A stretch of DNA of 64,000 nucleotides, taken from contig PYIU01000008.1 of NCBI GenBank assembly GCA_003415625.1, forward strand, positions 992,001-1,056,000. Direction: 5' to 3'. The notes beneath the pieces are model-generated. The model had not been told where the DNA came from, did not search any database, and was given only the letters and a program-made list of their open reading frames with translations. This document shows, piece after piece, positions 25,009 to 37,120 of this stretch. This DNA comes from Aquanectria penicillioides. Its lineage: Eukaryota > Ascomycota > Sordariomycetes > Hypocreales > Nectriaceae. Position numbers and translations under genes: made by a program. Numbering within the stretch: position 1 is the stretch's first letter; every line of letters begins with the position of its first letter.

Positions 25009-26064
25009 ATGCCTGATCGGGGCGTCTATCGTGCGCGGCATCAATCCATCAGCGTTGCGTCTTGCATAATGGGCCCAAACAAATATCTCCGGTTGATCCT
25101 TAACCGTGCAACAAAAGGGACCAAGAGCAGCGGCCCGCAGACTTCGCTGCTTCTGCGGCTTCCTACGGAAATGCTGATTCTCATAGCCGACAGCCTCGAT
25201 CTGCCCGATTTGTTCTTCCTTTCCCATACATGTCAGGCTTTGCGGCACCTAGCATTCTGTGACTGGAAATCGCAGATAGTCAAGCTTTCAACAGAAGAAC
25301 AGCTACGGTTCTGGACGGGCATCGCGAATGTTCTGGCCGACTACTGGGTGTGTGGACCATGCTGCAAGCTTCACAAGATCGACGTCCGGGATACCCCCGG
25401 CTCCCCACGCTCCCGGTGCCGTCACCAGCAGAGCACAGGAATAGTGGAAGCTTATCATCTCAGGCATCACCATGTCCAGCTGGCGCTTAAATACACGCGC
25501 CTCGGAAACGTACACCAGTCGTTCTTGAGGAGTCTGATGGACTCCCGGACGCACCATGCCGCGCACCAAGATTCGATAAAGATCAAGCACAAGGCCACTC
25601 CGAAAATACTCAAAGGCAAGTTCCTATTGCAGGACGAATGGAAGTTCCAAAACACTGCGCGCTCGCCCTTGACGCGGGATTCGCTCTACCCGTTTTCCAT
25701 CTGTCCGCACCAATGCATCCTCATGCTCCCCGCGGCGAGATCCCAAGCGATGCTCCACCGGATGGGACTCGCCGGGTTCGAAGAGGCGATCGAGGCGGCG
25801 TTTGATACTCCGGAACAGGAATCACGGGGCGGTTGTCCGCGGTGTGCTACCGACTTTGCGGTACTCGTATCCGCGGGACAGCGGACGGTGGTGTTCCGGG
25901 CATGGAGGGACTTTGGAGGTGAAGGCTCACCGGAATCAACCTCGTGGACGGCCCAGGTACTATGCCAGGACAATATTTGGAATACGGATGGACCCTCGCT
26001 CGAGCATGAAATCGGAAATATCAGGAAGAAGTATTTGAAGGAGCCATCGGAGGAAGCCGTCTAA
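25009..26064 (+). CDS. F-box domain protein
   Basis: Single-exon protein of 351 residues from ATG 25009, or 331 from the in-frame ATG at 25069. The F-box lies at about residues 46-95 (LLRLPTEMLILIADSLDLPD, then LFFLSHTCQALRHLA), the Skp1-binding motif that makes such proteins substrate receptors of SCF ubiquitin ligases. A Cys pattern follows (VCGPCCKLHKIDVRDTPG) that is common in the large fungal F-box family; substrates are unknown. The TATAAAG string ends directly at the first ATG. If it is a working TATA element, transcription would begin downstream and 25069 would be the true start. No introns are needed. Neighbours give no functional hint. Confidence 0.85.
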   Translation: MPDRGVYRARHQSISVASCIMGPNKYLRLILNRATKGTKSSGPQTSLLLRLPTEMLILIADSLDLPDLFFLSHTCQALRHLAFCDWKSQIVKLSTEEQLRFWTGIANVLADYWVCGPCCKLHKIDVRDTPGSPRSRCRHQQSTGIVEAYHLRHHHVQLALKYTRLGNVHQSFLRSLMDSRTHHAAHQDSIKIKHKATPKILKGKFLLQDEWKFQNTARSPLTRDSLYPFSICPHQCILMLPAARSQAMLHRMGLAGFEEAIEAAFDTPEQESRGGCPRCATDFAVLVSAGQRTVVFRAWRDFGGEGSPESTSWTAQVLCQDNIWNTDGPSLEHEIGNIRKKYLKEPSEEAV

Positions 26065-26770
26065 GATTGGAGAGCGAAAGACTCCGGAATATCGGAATCG
26101 CCGCTGAGGACTGGTCTGGATGTCTGGCTGGAATATTCTGGTTCTTCATTCAAAGGGAACTTGTAAATTTTTTTTTTTCAACGGCGTTGATTCACTGTTG
26201 GATCGTGGGTAGGTCCGGATACGGCGTGAAGGAAGGATATGTCAAATGGCTGGACCCAAGACTACGACGAACCTGGTTGTTATTATAATGAACACATGTA
26301 ATTAGAAGCCGCTGATGAGTTTCATCGGAAGCACAGTTTAACTTTTCATATTGAAAACATGCCTCGACACGACGGCATAGTCGCTCTCTCTCGTACAATC
26401 TTCAAGACTTTTCGGCACTTCATTTCAATTCATGCCATTTTTTTCACCACGAGACCCAAGTGTTACCATAGTAGAGTGCGCCGGAACATCCGTTTCCTTG
26501 ACCAACGCACGAAATATACCTCATCAGTCCAGGCCTGCTTCCTTTGATCGGCCTGCTATCGCTTTCTCAGACTCATCGCATCATGTATCGTCGTGCTCCT
26601 CACGACTGGACCCAGGGGTTGAGTATTGTATCCTTTCACAGGATGGAGGTTCGGTAAGGGATTGTATACGCGATGACGTAGCACTGGACGATGGTAAAGT
26701 AGCATCAAGTTCGTAGTGGAAAACGAGATAAAACTTCAACAACGTCATCCAGTTGTCATCGTCGGGGAGA

Positions 26771-27409
26771 TTAGGTCAGTATGTGGCCTTCGATGGGCCT
26801 AGGTCCAGGTTGCCCTTCAAGCGCCCTCCGCTCGGAAACATCAATTTCGAAGCCGTTGTCGATGAAGCCGTAGATGTAGGAAAAGGGGTAAGGGAAGAGG
26901 CTAGATAAGGACTGTTCGCCTTCCGCGCCCAAGATCGCCGACGGAAGGTTTCCGACGCGTCCCCTTGATGGGACTAACACAGTCAACACTACCCGAGCCC
27001 TCGCAGGCATCAATCTTCCAGAAATGGAGTCTTGGGGTCAAATTTTATTCCCTCAAGCCTTCCATGCTCGATCCGTCCCATGACCGCCGCGCTCCCTACA
27101 GCTCGGGGGGCAGTCAAGTCGACGTATCCGACGCTCCGGGCGGAGGTGAGAGGGTCCCGTCAACGACGCGCGACGGACGATGCGGTGCTGGTCGAGACGC
27201 GGAAGCTGAGGGTTGTGCTTGGAGCATGGGACAACTTTGGGCGGAAGAAGAACCCGAGCCTTTCGGCGCGGAGCCCCGAGCTGAGGAGGATTGAACAGGT
27301 CCGAGACGGGGCAGGCATGGGATAGGGGGTGGGATTGGTCGGAGAGCAGCATGCTGAACGGCGACGACTCGGACGAGTGGCCGTGAGGCTGAAGGCTGGC
27401 TGCAATCAT
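26771..27409 (-). other. Possible unrecognised coding region, frames broken
   Basis: On the minus strand, ATG 27409 (context TCACAATGATT) opens a frame of 118 codons. A second frame encodes VGYVDLTAPRAVGSAAVMGR ending near 27004. A third encodes LFPYPFSYIYGFIDNGFEID ending near 26771. All three use many GC-ending codons, but no intron set joins them cleanly. The opposite strand carries an equally biased frame from 27032 to 27325. I do not recognise the product; it could be a frameshifted gene, a decayed gene or GC-rich chance. Confidence 0.2.
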
Positions 27410-28593
27410 TGTGATATCGGCGTGGAATGAATGATAACGACGTCTTGGGGCTCGGGTTGGTGAGATGTGATGAGGAACGATGCAGAGTTCGGCGAGAATG
27501 GGTACTGGGACTGCGGACTAATACTACTACTACCACCAGGCAGCGCCTCGACGAGCGGCAGAGATATGTTTCAAAGACCTCCCACGTCCTGCAACTCCTA
27601 ATGGTCTGATCCCACCCACCCCTCCGGGGCCCTCCGACATCGTGAACCCCGGGCCGGGGGCTTCGTTTAGCCAACGGGGCGGCGACGTGCGGTCCGGAGA
27701 GGAGCATCAGGGCGGGGCATGCCGGACTACGGACAACCTCCGGGCCATCCACACACACAGAAACGCACAGCTCTCACACAGCTCGCGCGTATTTAGGCAA
27801 CGCGTACACGCACAAACCTGGCTTCACCCTGGCTTCACACATGCCGAAAGGGCCAACTTGTGCCTCATCGGTACCTACAGTACAGTCCCCATTGCTGCAT
27901 CTGCCTGTGCCAGGTTTAGATCCCAGGGTTTGGACGGAGGTGCTGGGTTCGTCAGCGGGCATTTCGGCAATGCAGACTAATTTATCCTGGGAGACACTGA
28001 GGCGGGGTGGACGGGGACAGCACGGGGTTGGCTCGGTTGTTGTGGCATACATAATCTCTTGTCCCAGGGTTTATTTTATCCTTTCCTCTCCTTCCCTTCC
28101 CTCTTTTTTATTTTTATTTTTTAATTCATGTGTGCTTCACGGTCGACTTGGGGGGCAGATGCTGGACGGATGTGCGGCCGCAGGGATGGGCGGATGTTAC
28201 GTACGAGCAAGTAAGATGAGCTCTGGGGACGGGGATGGAGGCGGGCGATTCGCCAATGGACGAGCATTGGACGGGCTCTGGGAGGGGGATGGAGCTCTCC
28301 TGCGATGCAGCGTGTGCAGGTGGCTTTGGGGGTTGTTTGAGGCAGGGCTAGATGGTACATGTGCCGACATGCCTGCATGGCATGCGGCCTGTATCTCTAT
28401 CGGTAATCTGTCTGACTTATCTGCACCGTGATACTGCTATCTCCGGACCGGGACCGGGACCTGGACCGGGATGCTGAAGTGAGATCGGGAACGGTTGGTG
28501 CGTGTGTCTTTTGCGGTAGCATGGGGAGCAGTGGGTGGCAAGGAAGCAGGGAAGCAGGGAAGTTTATGTGTGAAGAGGAGTGAGATACGGTGC

Positions 28594-28640
28594 GTATGTG
28601 TGTGTGTGTGAGAGAGAGAGTGTGTGTGTGACATACATCG
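28594..28640. repeat. TG / AG dinucleotide tract
   Basis: TGTGTGTGTGAGAGAGAGAG followed by a second TG run in non-coding DNA. Confidence 0.9.
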
Positions 28641-29709
28641 TATGTAGATGTATGTGTGAGTGCGTTGTGAGTGCGTTGTGATATGCAAACCTGCATCACA
28701 GAATGAGAACGAGCGAGCGAGAGACAGAGAGACAGAGAGACGGAGACAAGAAAAAACAAGGCCACCGATATTGCAGAATATCTCGAGTGCAATCGGCGAA
28801 TGAAAGGAGATCTGCCATCGGCGTCTGACGCCCAGGAATGGGTAGAGTCTCCGTACTTCCCCAGAGTTGGCATAGACGGGATGGGGGAGGCGGGAAAAGC
28901 GAATGGGCGTGTTGGGGCTAAGGTAGGTGACGTTTCGGTTAGACAACGAACGGAACATCACTCAATGGCCACGGTCGATTGGATTGGATTGGTGTGGATG
29001 CACAGACTGGCCGTTCTCGAGGAACAATGGACGACAATGCAGCATTGATGCCGCGTCCATCATAGCACAGCGCAGTACGTAATGCGGCATGGCTTCTGAG
29101 ATGGGAGAGCGAGGCGTCTGTAACGTGACCCGCGCCGCGGCGCAGCGATTGGCTCGCTACCGGCAAGGGGAAGAGGGCGCAGAGGAGGGATTGGGTCTTT
29201 GTTCCCACCCAAGTCCCCAAGGTGCGGATGATGCGGGAGAGTGGCATGGACCATCTGGGGGAGAAGACGCCATGGGATCGTGGCCACGGGGGTGGGGAGG
29301 GGGTGCGAGATGGCGTTTCGGTTGCGGGTGCGATTGGACCAGGCCTTGTCTAGTTTGCTGGCTGGTGGCGGGCGGAGAGGATGGCATGGTATGGGATGAG
29401 GGAGGGAGAGGCTCGGCGGGAGATGAGTGAGTGACCCGAAGATCAAGTGACCATGCCAATGCCGTCAATAGTTTGGCTAGCTAGCTGATTGGATTGTTGT
29501 TGAATTGCGAGAGAGAGAAAAAAGGATCGTCGTGTATGGCCCTGGATGCCATGCAATGTTGTGGCGTCGATGGCTAACTTGATACAGTGTTTCCGCGACT
29601 TTGACGTGTGAATCCCACGAGAACAAGTCTGCACGAGCTCGGCATCCGCACCAAGTTTCACTGTGCTCAATGGTGTCCCGGCAATGCATCCCTCTCTCGT
29701 GCCCCCCCA

Positions 29710-30359
29710 TGTATCTTTGACGTCGTCTTTGCCGTAGAAAGCGTAAAACCCGGCCTTGACTTCCTCATGGTGCTTCTCGGTGAACTCGAGGCACTCGGAA
29801 ATATACTTCAAGCAATCCCCGGGATCTCGGCTGGCTGTTCTGTCCGGGCTCTCTCCCCTGCTGTGCAAGCTTGATTCTTGTAAAACCCGCTTGGACTTTG
29901 ACAACCCCAATGGTCTCAGACGAGCCCTCAAGTAAATAGCCGAGATTCCCAAGCCTGCCTACCCAGGTCACGGTTGGCGCTGTCTCGGAGGAAAAGCAAT
30001 GCCAACGGCTAGCCTAATTGCGATTTGCGCGCCACACATTGATTTCCTTGAGAGGCGGGAGTTCAAGGGCTCGTGTGGTCGTGGCCCAGGTGGACCTGAA
30101 GCAGCAGGTTGGACGGGAAAAGTACGCGGGAAACGATAACGGATCTTACATTGCTTCTTCCATTTGCACAAACGCCTGCTCGACTTGCACAAAGTAATCA
30201 AAGACGGCCTCGCTGCTGAATTCACGGTTTCCATCATCGTCCAGCTCCAGGAACTGACCAAACGTTCCCATCTCCACATCGTCGCCCAAATCAAGCTCGC
30301 TCTTCAAGAGGCGCAGGTGAACGGGGGTGAGGATTTGAATGCGGAAACTGACCTACCAT
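29710..30359 (-). pseudogene. Degenerate Ypd1-like histidine phosphotransfer (HPt) gene
   Basis: Ypd1 carries phosphate from sensor histidine kinases to Ssk1/Skn7 response regulators. Here, on the minus strand, exon 30301-30150 encodes the family's N-terminal helices (VEMGTFGQFLELDDDGNREF, then VFDYFVQVEQAFVQMEEAM). A GTAAGA donor (30149) joins an acceptor at 29955, giving LGNLGYLLEGSSETIGVVKV. In the family this motif reads LGHFLKGSSA: the phosphorylated His is Tyr (codon TAT) and the nearby Lys is Glu. The last helix, DCLKYISECLEFTEKHHEEV to FYAFYG near 29731, lies in a different frame, requiring a +1 shift near 29855. The start is weak: the only ATG (30359-30357) needs a 55-nt intron with a poor acceptor. 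It is probably a decayed or catalytically dead paralogue; the functional copy would be elsewhere. Confidence 0.65.
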
Positions 30360-31686
30360 TTTGTCGGCTGATGTTATAGAAAGAGAATAAGCAACATATA
30401 AACGTTGGTGGCGCTGTGACTACCGTAGGGAAAAGAATAGTTAAAATACTCCCCGTGTTGAGCAATCTCATTCAAAGTCCGATTTCCCCTCTTTTAGTTC
30501 CTCTTAAACCCTTATGCCAATCATTTGGCGCGAAGCGGCTTACAACCAAAGATCTTACTCTTGTAGGGGGTGGTGCTGCACGGAAACTCGAGGCAACTAT
30601 TGATTTTCACGGCCTATCTAGGAGAAAACTACTAGGGGTGGATGAATGACTGTCAACAGTGGCGTCGGGAAACCCGCTTACAATAGCAGTTTCTATCGGG
30701 TTAATCACAGCTGGCAATTTGCCCATGCTTACTGGTGTACCCACAGAGATATAGGCTGTCACCGCTGCTGAGACGGGATCGACAAAGCCTCCATTGGTGC
30801 AGTGTCGTCTATCTCGTCGGGTTGAAGTGCACTGTAGTAAGCAACATGTACTTGGTGGCTTCGGACTGTGTGCGGTCCACAAAAGCTTCTTCGCTGGAGC
30901 ATGACACGGTCCTGGCCACCCCCCTTGTGTTAGACAACGGACAAATGACCTTGATAGGCGCGCAGTGCCTGTGGCGAGCGAGCATCGTGTGATCTGGCAC
31001 AGGGAGTCACCAGAAGTCTGTCCACGGTGGAACAAGGTCCAAAGGGGTCAAATTAATGAGGAGCTCGCGTTGCGTGCGTGTGCGTGTGCGGTGCGGTGCG
31101 TCTTTGGCCTGGGCCTGTGTGCGTCTGTGTGCGTGCAGATGGTGAGTGAGATGCGGATGCAGAAAGATACTGCAGGTTTACGCTACAACACTGCATATTC
31201 CGCAGCATGTTTTGTTTTGTAAGCGATTCGATCTCAATGACATGCCCTGCGATGCCTTGCGTCTGAGTCAACAGGCTGTATCCTGGCAGTGCCATGCCGT
31301 GCCCATGCCCATGCCCCATGCTCCCCAGAGCGACATCTACGTACATATATGGCCTACATACAGCCTCACGCCTCGTGATCCGCCGCCTTGGATCCAGAGT
31401 CCGGCTCGGGATTGCCTAGATTCGACTGCCGTGGAGCAGATCGCCGTCGCGCTGTGGGTGTGTGGACGGTTACAATGGTTGTATTTCCCGTGACATCCGG
31501 GGCATCATCTGTTGTCGAATGGTGACAGTTTTCCTTCCGTTTCTAATTGGAACATCCAGGATCCTGGTGGCTGCCCCCTCCCCTCCTTCACGTCCGATGG
31601 ATGGCTTCGATCGACTGCAGCGTGTCATCCAAGGCGGACCAACAAGGACGCAGCCCGCCCATCCCTCTACCACTCTTCTCTCTCTT

Positions 31687-31715
31687 CTTTTTTTTTTTTT
31701 TTTTAATTTTTTTTT
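31687..31715. repeat. Poly-T tract
   Basis: Runs of 16 and about 10 T separated by AA, in non-coding DNA. Confidence 0.9.
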
Positions 31716-33405
31716 TCACAACCCAAGGCGTGCGCTGTCCTAAGAGGGCGTAGCTATTTTTTCCTCCATTCATGTCCGCCAAGGTGTGAATGGGGCTTGA
31801 AGGGGGCGCTCCCATTGCCCACACAATTCGTATCCAACGAAGGATAAGTTTGGTTGTATCGTTGCGTGCCCTGTAGGTGAGAGCGTCGCGCACTTTCTTG
31901 TCCCCTAGGCCCAGAGCAATGGCCTTTTCGCGCTCTGTGACCCTTGGTGCATCTGCTCTGCGCCCAGGTTTAGCCGCAGTAGGTAGGTACCTACTCCGAG
32001 CGGGGCGATGCTATGCCTCTTCGTGTCTACGCTGTGCATCGTCTCCATGTTTCTGCGACGCCTCGCCGTGTTGTGAGCTTAGCCTAGGATCCCCGCCCGC
32101 TGTGGATGCCCGCTATCCATTGGAAGGGAAGGGAGGGGGCCTTGTCTTTGGCCAGGCCTTAGTAAGGACGTCACACCACGGGCTGGAGAGTGACAGGCTG
32201 GGGAAAGCGTGCGGACGGTGCGGCGTCGAGAAGAAGAATGAAGGAGGAAAAAGAAAAGAAGGGAGGGAGGGGAAGAGATAGGTACAATCCTCAGGTACCT
32301 ACCTGGCAACCTGCCTACCTGTACCTGCCTATCCATATACAGGCAACCAAGTGAGCACGGCGGCCAAGCGCGAGGCTAGCAACCCTCCATGCGCAAAGCG
32401 ATTGTACCATATTACGGTACATAACCCTTGCTGTACGGCAGATCAAGCCCAGAGATAACAAAGTGAACGTGTGTCAAGCCGTGGTGGTGGATGTAAACTC
32501 GGCTGCGTCCCACTGCCTACCTTAGTCGAGGTACCTCTCCCCCCTCCCGCCAGCCTTAGGAGTGGCAGGTATTCAGGTATTCGGCCTCGCCCACCACTTT
32601 TCGCTCCTGCGTCGCGTAGTCTTGTCTTGGGTTGACATTGTTATCCAACACCACATTTCTCTGCAACAGCATCGTCACCACTACCACCTCATCCTCTGCT
32701 TCTTATTTTTTTTCTTCTTACATTTTACCATCACGGACGAAAGCAGTCTTCAATGGGACAGAACCCTTTCCCATCTTTTCGTTCACTATTTTTTTTTCTT
32801 TTCCCTTATACCCACTCCGCTCTAGACTCTGCTCGCCCACCGCCCGCTTTTACTTCAGCCTTCATCGCATCCAGCAGCCTTGCGTTTTCTATGCCGTGCC
32901 ATTGAGCTACTGACAGTTCTCTACGCATTGTCCTTTTATTGAATATTGAGTTCGCCCGACACAAATCTTCCTAGGTCTATTGCCATTGTCACTGCTGCCG
33001 CCGTTGTTACTGCCATTGACAAGCGTTGCTCGCTTCTTCAAACCCTCGCCTAGAGCAAACCAAGAAAAAAAACCGTTGCCGCCCGCCCTCTCGCACCCAA
33101 AAAAGAAGCGCCTTCTTCAACCGGTGCAGCCTCCACCTCAACAGCCTCCCCCATCCTCACACTGCCACGACTTCAGCGACGGGAAGAAAAGCGACGGCGC
33201 CGACCAAGGAGACCAACAAAGGGCTCGCCCTCCATTCCCAATTGCAGTCACGCCGCACCCTGTCCCATAGCACCCCCCGGGACTCGACAAACACGCCCTG
33301 GCGTCGCTGGACCCCCCGCACTGGCGCCTGCAACCTTGCAAACGGGCTGATAGTACGAAGCACACACACGACCGGCTGGGCTTGTTATCTCACTCCCACA
33401 CCCAC

Positions 33406-33461
33406 CGAGAGCCAACCCAGAGCCAACCCAGAGCCAACCCAGAGCCAACCCAGAGCCACCC
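33406..33461. repeat. 11-base tandem repeat (AGAGCCAACCC) in transcription-factor leader
   Basis: Four full copies and one partial copy, head to tail. Located about 440 bases before the Zn2Cys6 start codon. Confidence 0.92.
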
Positions 33462-33898
33462 TCTCGCCAGGCTCCACGCCACCCCGGCCAGCACCCTGCA
33501 AACCTCCCCGTACCCAGCGAGGCCAAAAAGTCGTCAATCCCCCAGTTCCGCTTCTCTTCGGCCCACGCGCGGCCCTCCCTTCAACCTCGCCCAACCGCCA
33601 CAAACCGAGTTTCGACATCATCGCCGCCTGCCTCATCCTCCACACTGCCAACCCTCTCTCTGCGCATAGGCTGCCTGCCGCCAACCACGGCCTCTGCGTT
33701 TCTGCACGCCAACGGCCGAAGCACAGGCTTTGGCCTCGCTTTGCTTTGCTTTGCTTTGCCCCGACCGACCCATCCGCGCCCATTCGCCCTGCTACCCCGC
33801 CGGTCGCGACCCTGTCTTGAGTTTCTGCACAACCTTGACGCGCCCCGAAGTCGATTCGCTGCCGAGTCTCCTCCCCAGGGACCTCAGACACTGCAACC

Positions 33899-36800
33899 AT
33901 GGCCCCGTACGGATCTGCCCAGGCGGCCTCCGTCGGCGCTGAGTCAAGTCCGACCGGTTCTTCGTCGACCCCAAACCATCAGGGACAATCTCAACCACAG
34001 CAACTCCCGACCCCGAACCAAGCATCTCAAGCCGCCTCCGCTCAGCACAAGCGCGTCTATCAGGCCTGCATCCCGTGCCGCCGCCGTAAGGTTCGATGCG
34101 ACCTGGGCAGTGTCGATAACCCCATGACCCCCCCTGCGTTCGTTGTCGTCGCGAGAGCAAGGAATGCTTTTTCAGTGCAACTCGCCGTAAGCGCAAGACC
34201 GACGACGGTGAAGGCAGCGATGCCGATGAATATATTATTCGAAATGGCCGAAAGCGACTACACACCAGCGGCAGTCCCCCTCCCGTTGTCGAACGCCGTG
34301 CCTACAGCAACATGCCCCTGACCCCAGGCGGTTCTCAAGGGCGCAATCAACCCTTGCGCCGACCAGATGGCTCTAGGTTGGGCATCAGAAACGAATTTGG
34401 TCCCGACAGCGACGGAAACCAAACGCTTGAAAACTTCGAGGCTCAAACAGTAATGCGCCGAAGTGTTTTTGGCCCTCATGACGCCCTTGACCTGCTCTAT
34501 AAGGCGGCCACTGACAGGTACGTGTCTCCCCCTCGTCTCAATCTTCTGGCCAGCCTAATCTCGCCTCCCGTCGGCTCAAGGATCGCGTGCTGACACCTAG
34601 CAGTCCTGTGGAGAGCCATGAACGAAAGCACAGCATGTCTTCAAGTAGGCCTCCCCCTGTGCAGCACCTTGCTCACGACGGCGTCCCCCGAAACATCTCT
34701 AGCAGAGCCATGCCCACCAAGATGGAGCAGCCTATCGACCCTGAGCTGTCGCAGCCAGAGCTAAGCACTCAGCCTGGGTACCCAGAGGCCATCGCAGCTT
34801 GGCAAAGGTTTCGATTTGTTCGAGCGGGCTGGTTTACAGCGGCCGAAGCCATTGAATATATCGACTAGTAAGTCTGGCCTCCCCTAAATATTGACTCATC
34901 GAACAGGCAAGGACTGACTTGATTACAGCTATTACAAGTATCTTTCTCCATTGACGCCCATATCGCCTCCAACCTTTAGCAACCCTGCCTCTCACGTCAC
35001 CTTGCTATACGAGGAACCAATCTTGACAGTTACGCTATTGACGATTGCATCGCGATATCGACAAATGCCTGGTACGGGTGGTCACTGCCGTTCGCACGCT
35101 ATCCATGAACAGCTATGGACATACTTGCGGGGCATGATCGAACGATGTCTATGGGGACAAGAGGCTTTTGGTGGCGGATTCTGCGTACCGCCCACTGCCA
35201 TGTTCGACGAGTCGCAAACAAGCAGCACGGCCCCTTGGCGCGGACTTCGAAAGGGTAGTCTGCGCACATTAGGAACTATTGAGTCGCTGATGATTCTGAC
35301 TGAGTGGCATCCACGGGCCCTCCATTTCCCCCCTCTGAAGCGACGGACGAATTGGTTCTCCCGATGAATGACCTCACAATGCCTTTCTCTGCTGGGGACG
35401 AGGACCCTACCAAGACTTTTGGGCAGAGCTTTGGCGGCAAAAGGATCGAGAGTTGGCTTGAGCCTGCTTGGAGGAGCGACCGAATGTGCTGGATGCTTCT
35501 CAGCACTGCCAATGGTCTGGCATATGAGCTTGGTGTTTTTGACGATATCGATGAAATGCTCAAGGACGATGCCATCATGCGACTCGAGTACAAAGAGGAG
35601 GCCTACCGACAACGAGCGTATCGTATCAAACGCTTACTGCTTATTTACACGACCCAGCTTGCCGGCCGTCTAGGATGGACAAACATGGCCCCTGACCACC
35701 TCCGAAAAAGCGATCCAGCCATCTCGCGACGACGCCCCGTATCCCACGAGGGCACTACGCCGGGCACAAACCCGTCCTCCTTGTCCAATGCTTTCAACTA
35801 TGTGCCGGATCTCGAATTGGATGACCAGATTATTCACTGCTGGGCAGGTATCAGTAACGCTATGCACATGGGCAATGAAAAGCTATTCCGCTCCCGGAAG
35901 CACACAACTCAAATCATCCAGAGCGGCAAATACGTTGATCTTTTAAGGGACTTCGTGCCCCTGCTTCGCGACTGGTGGAGGGAGTTTGAGCTGTTTCGAC
36001 TTCCCCAGTTCATCCGACACATTCTAACAATCGAATACGAATATGTCCGCATCTATATCAACTCCCTCTCACTGCAGGCCGTCGTCGAGAGATGCACCAA
36101 CAACGCGGGCAATGCTAGCAACGCTAATGGAATGGGCCACGGCGGACCCCAAGCGACCAACGGCCACCAGCAGCTTTCTCCTCAAACAATGATCAATTTC
36201 GGCAAGCTTCCACTGGGCCAATTGGGTGGTTTTACCTCCCATGACCAAGAATACATCCGAGAAGTGGTTGAAGGAAGCCGGAACCTCTTGAGAACTGTCG
36301 TTGAGGGTCTTTTGCCAGGAGATTACCTCAAGCACGCGCCCGTACGAACATACTTCCGCATCATCAGTGGCGCCATGTTTCTGCTCAAAACGTTTGCACT
36401 CGGAGCCCCGCGATCGGATGTTAAGATGAGCATTGAGCTCATGGATTCGACGGTCGAGGCGCTTCGCAACTGTGTTGTCGACGATGTTCACTTGGGGATT
36501 CGATTTGCCGATTTGCTCGAATCTTTGACAAGCCGATTGCGAAACCGCTTTATTCAGGCCCCAACGATGCAGCAAGCATCGGGCAAGGGCCAGAGTCCCA
36601 TGCCAGATGCACCAACAAACGGAACCAACGGACTAGGGTTAAACGGTGAGACAACTGCGAGCTGGGTTGGAGGCCATGCCCAAAAACTCCGAGACGGGCT
36701 CAATGGAAACTGTAAGTCGTCAACTAACGAACTTTGCGAGCCTTATACTAACTCTCTTCCCTAGATCGATCCAACTCACCCTCCAATGAACCGAATAACA

Positions 36801-37120
36801 TCTCTGCTACGCCGTTTGATCTGTCTACGGGCAACTTCCCCTATCCTGGCAACGCCTCACTTGGCCCATCTACGCCTACGGCAGTTGACAACACTGTTTC
36901 CAACATGGATGTCAGCCTCTTCGATGATTGGAACAACCAAGGCAACGAAATGTGGTATTTGCCACCCGGACCTGCCTTCTTTCAGAATATGGAAAACTCC
37001 TCCGTGGCAATGACCGCCGAAGGTGTCAACGTCGGAGGACTCGACCTCCTCGAATACATGGCGATGGACCCTTCGCAGTTCCCAGGGCTGGATCCATCAG
37101 CCCCGTCATCCAACGTCTAA
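33899..37120 (+). CDS. Zn2Cys6 fungal transcription factor (two homopolymer frameshifts)
   Basis: Large nuclear binuclear-zinc-cluster regulator. Exons: 33899-34517, 34601-34867, 34929-36711, 36765-37120. The zinc cluster at residues 57-90 reads [11 protein letters not shown], a 12-residue loop, then [11 protein letters not shown], with all six Cys present once the frame is restored. The loop (DNPHDPP type) resembles Aro80-like activators of aromatic amino-acid catabolism, but I hold that assignment loosely. Two single-base deletions break the frame: C run 34120-34123 and C run 35328-35333. Adding one C at each gives exactly 1009 codons (1008 residues). The middle carries the fungal regulatory domain ([20 protein letters not shown]). 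The C-terminus is Asn/Ser/Pro-rich with acidic-aromatic patches ([19 protein letters not shown]) typical of activation domains. The acceptor at exon 2 has a NAGNAG-like choice (34600 or 34603). Confidence 0.92.

Larger units (their letters stand above)
26065..29709. other. Largely unassigned stretch with conflicting coding signals
   Basis: No gene can be called with confidence. Between about 26771 and 27409 both strands show GC-rich third positions and protein-like frames (see findings). From 27500 to 29440 I see only simple repeats (TG and AG runs at 28594-28640 and 28700-28740) and GC-rich spacer. Confidence 0.4.
30360..33898. other. Intergenic region and long leader of the Zn2Cys6 gene
   Basis: An unrecognised minus-strand frame (31035-30607) has weak coding character. 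The rest is GC-rich spacer. TAGGTA-type motifs cluster at 31979-31994, 32278-32330 and 32517-32537. From about 32560 to 33898 the plus strand is C/T-rich leader DNA with an 11-base tandem repeat and no ATG-started gene-like frame. Confidence 0.5.

Noticed and set aside
33026..33820. 264-codon open frame before the Zn2Cys6 gene
   Set aside because: It begins at TTG, not ATG, contains the 11-base repeat and is C/T-driven low complexity, so it is leader DNA.
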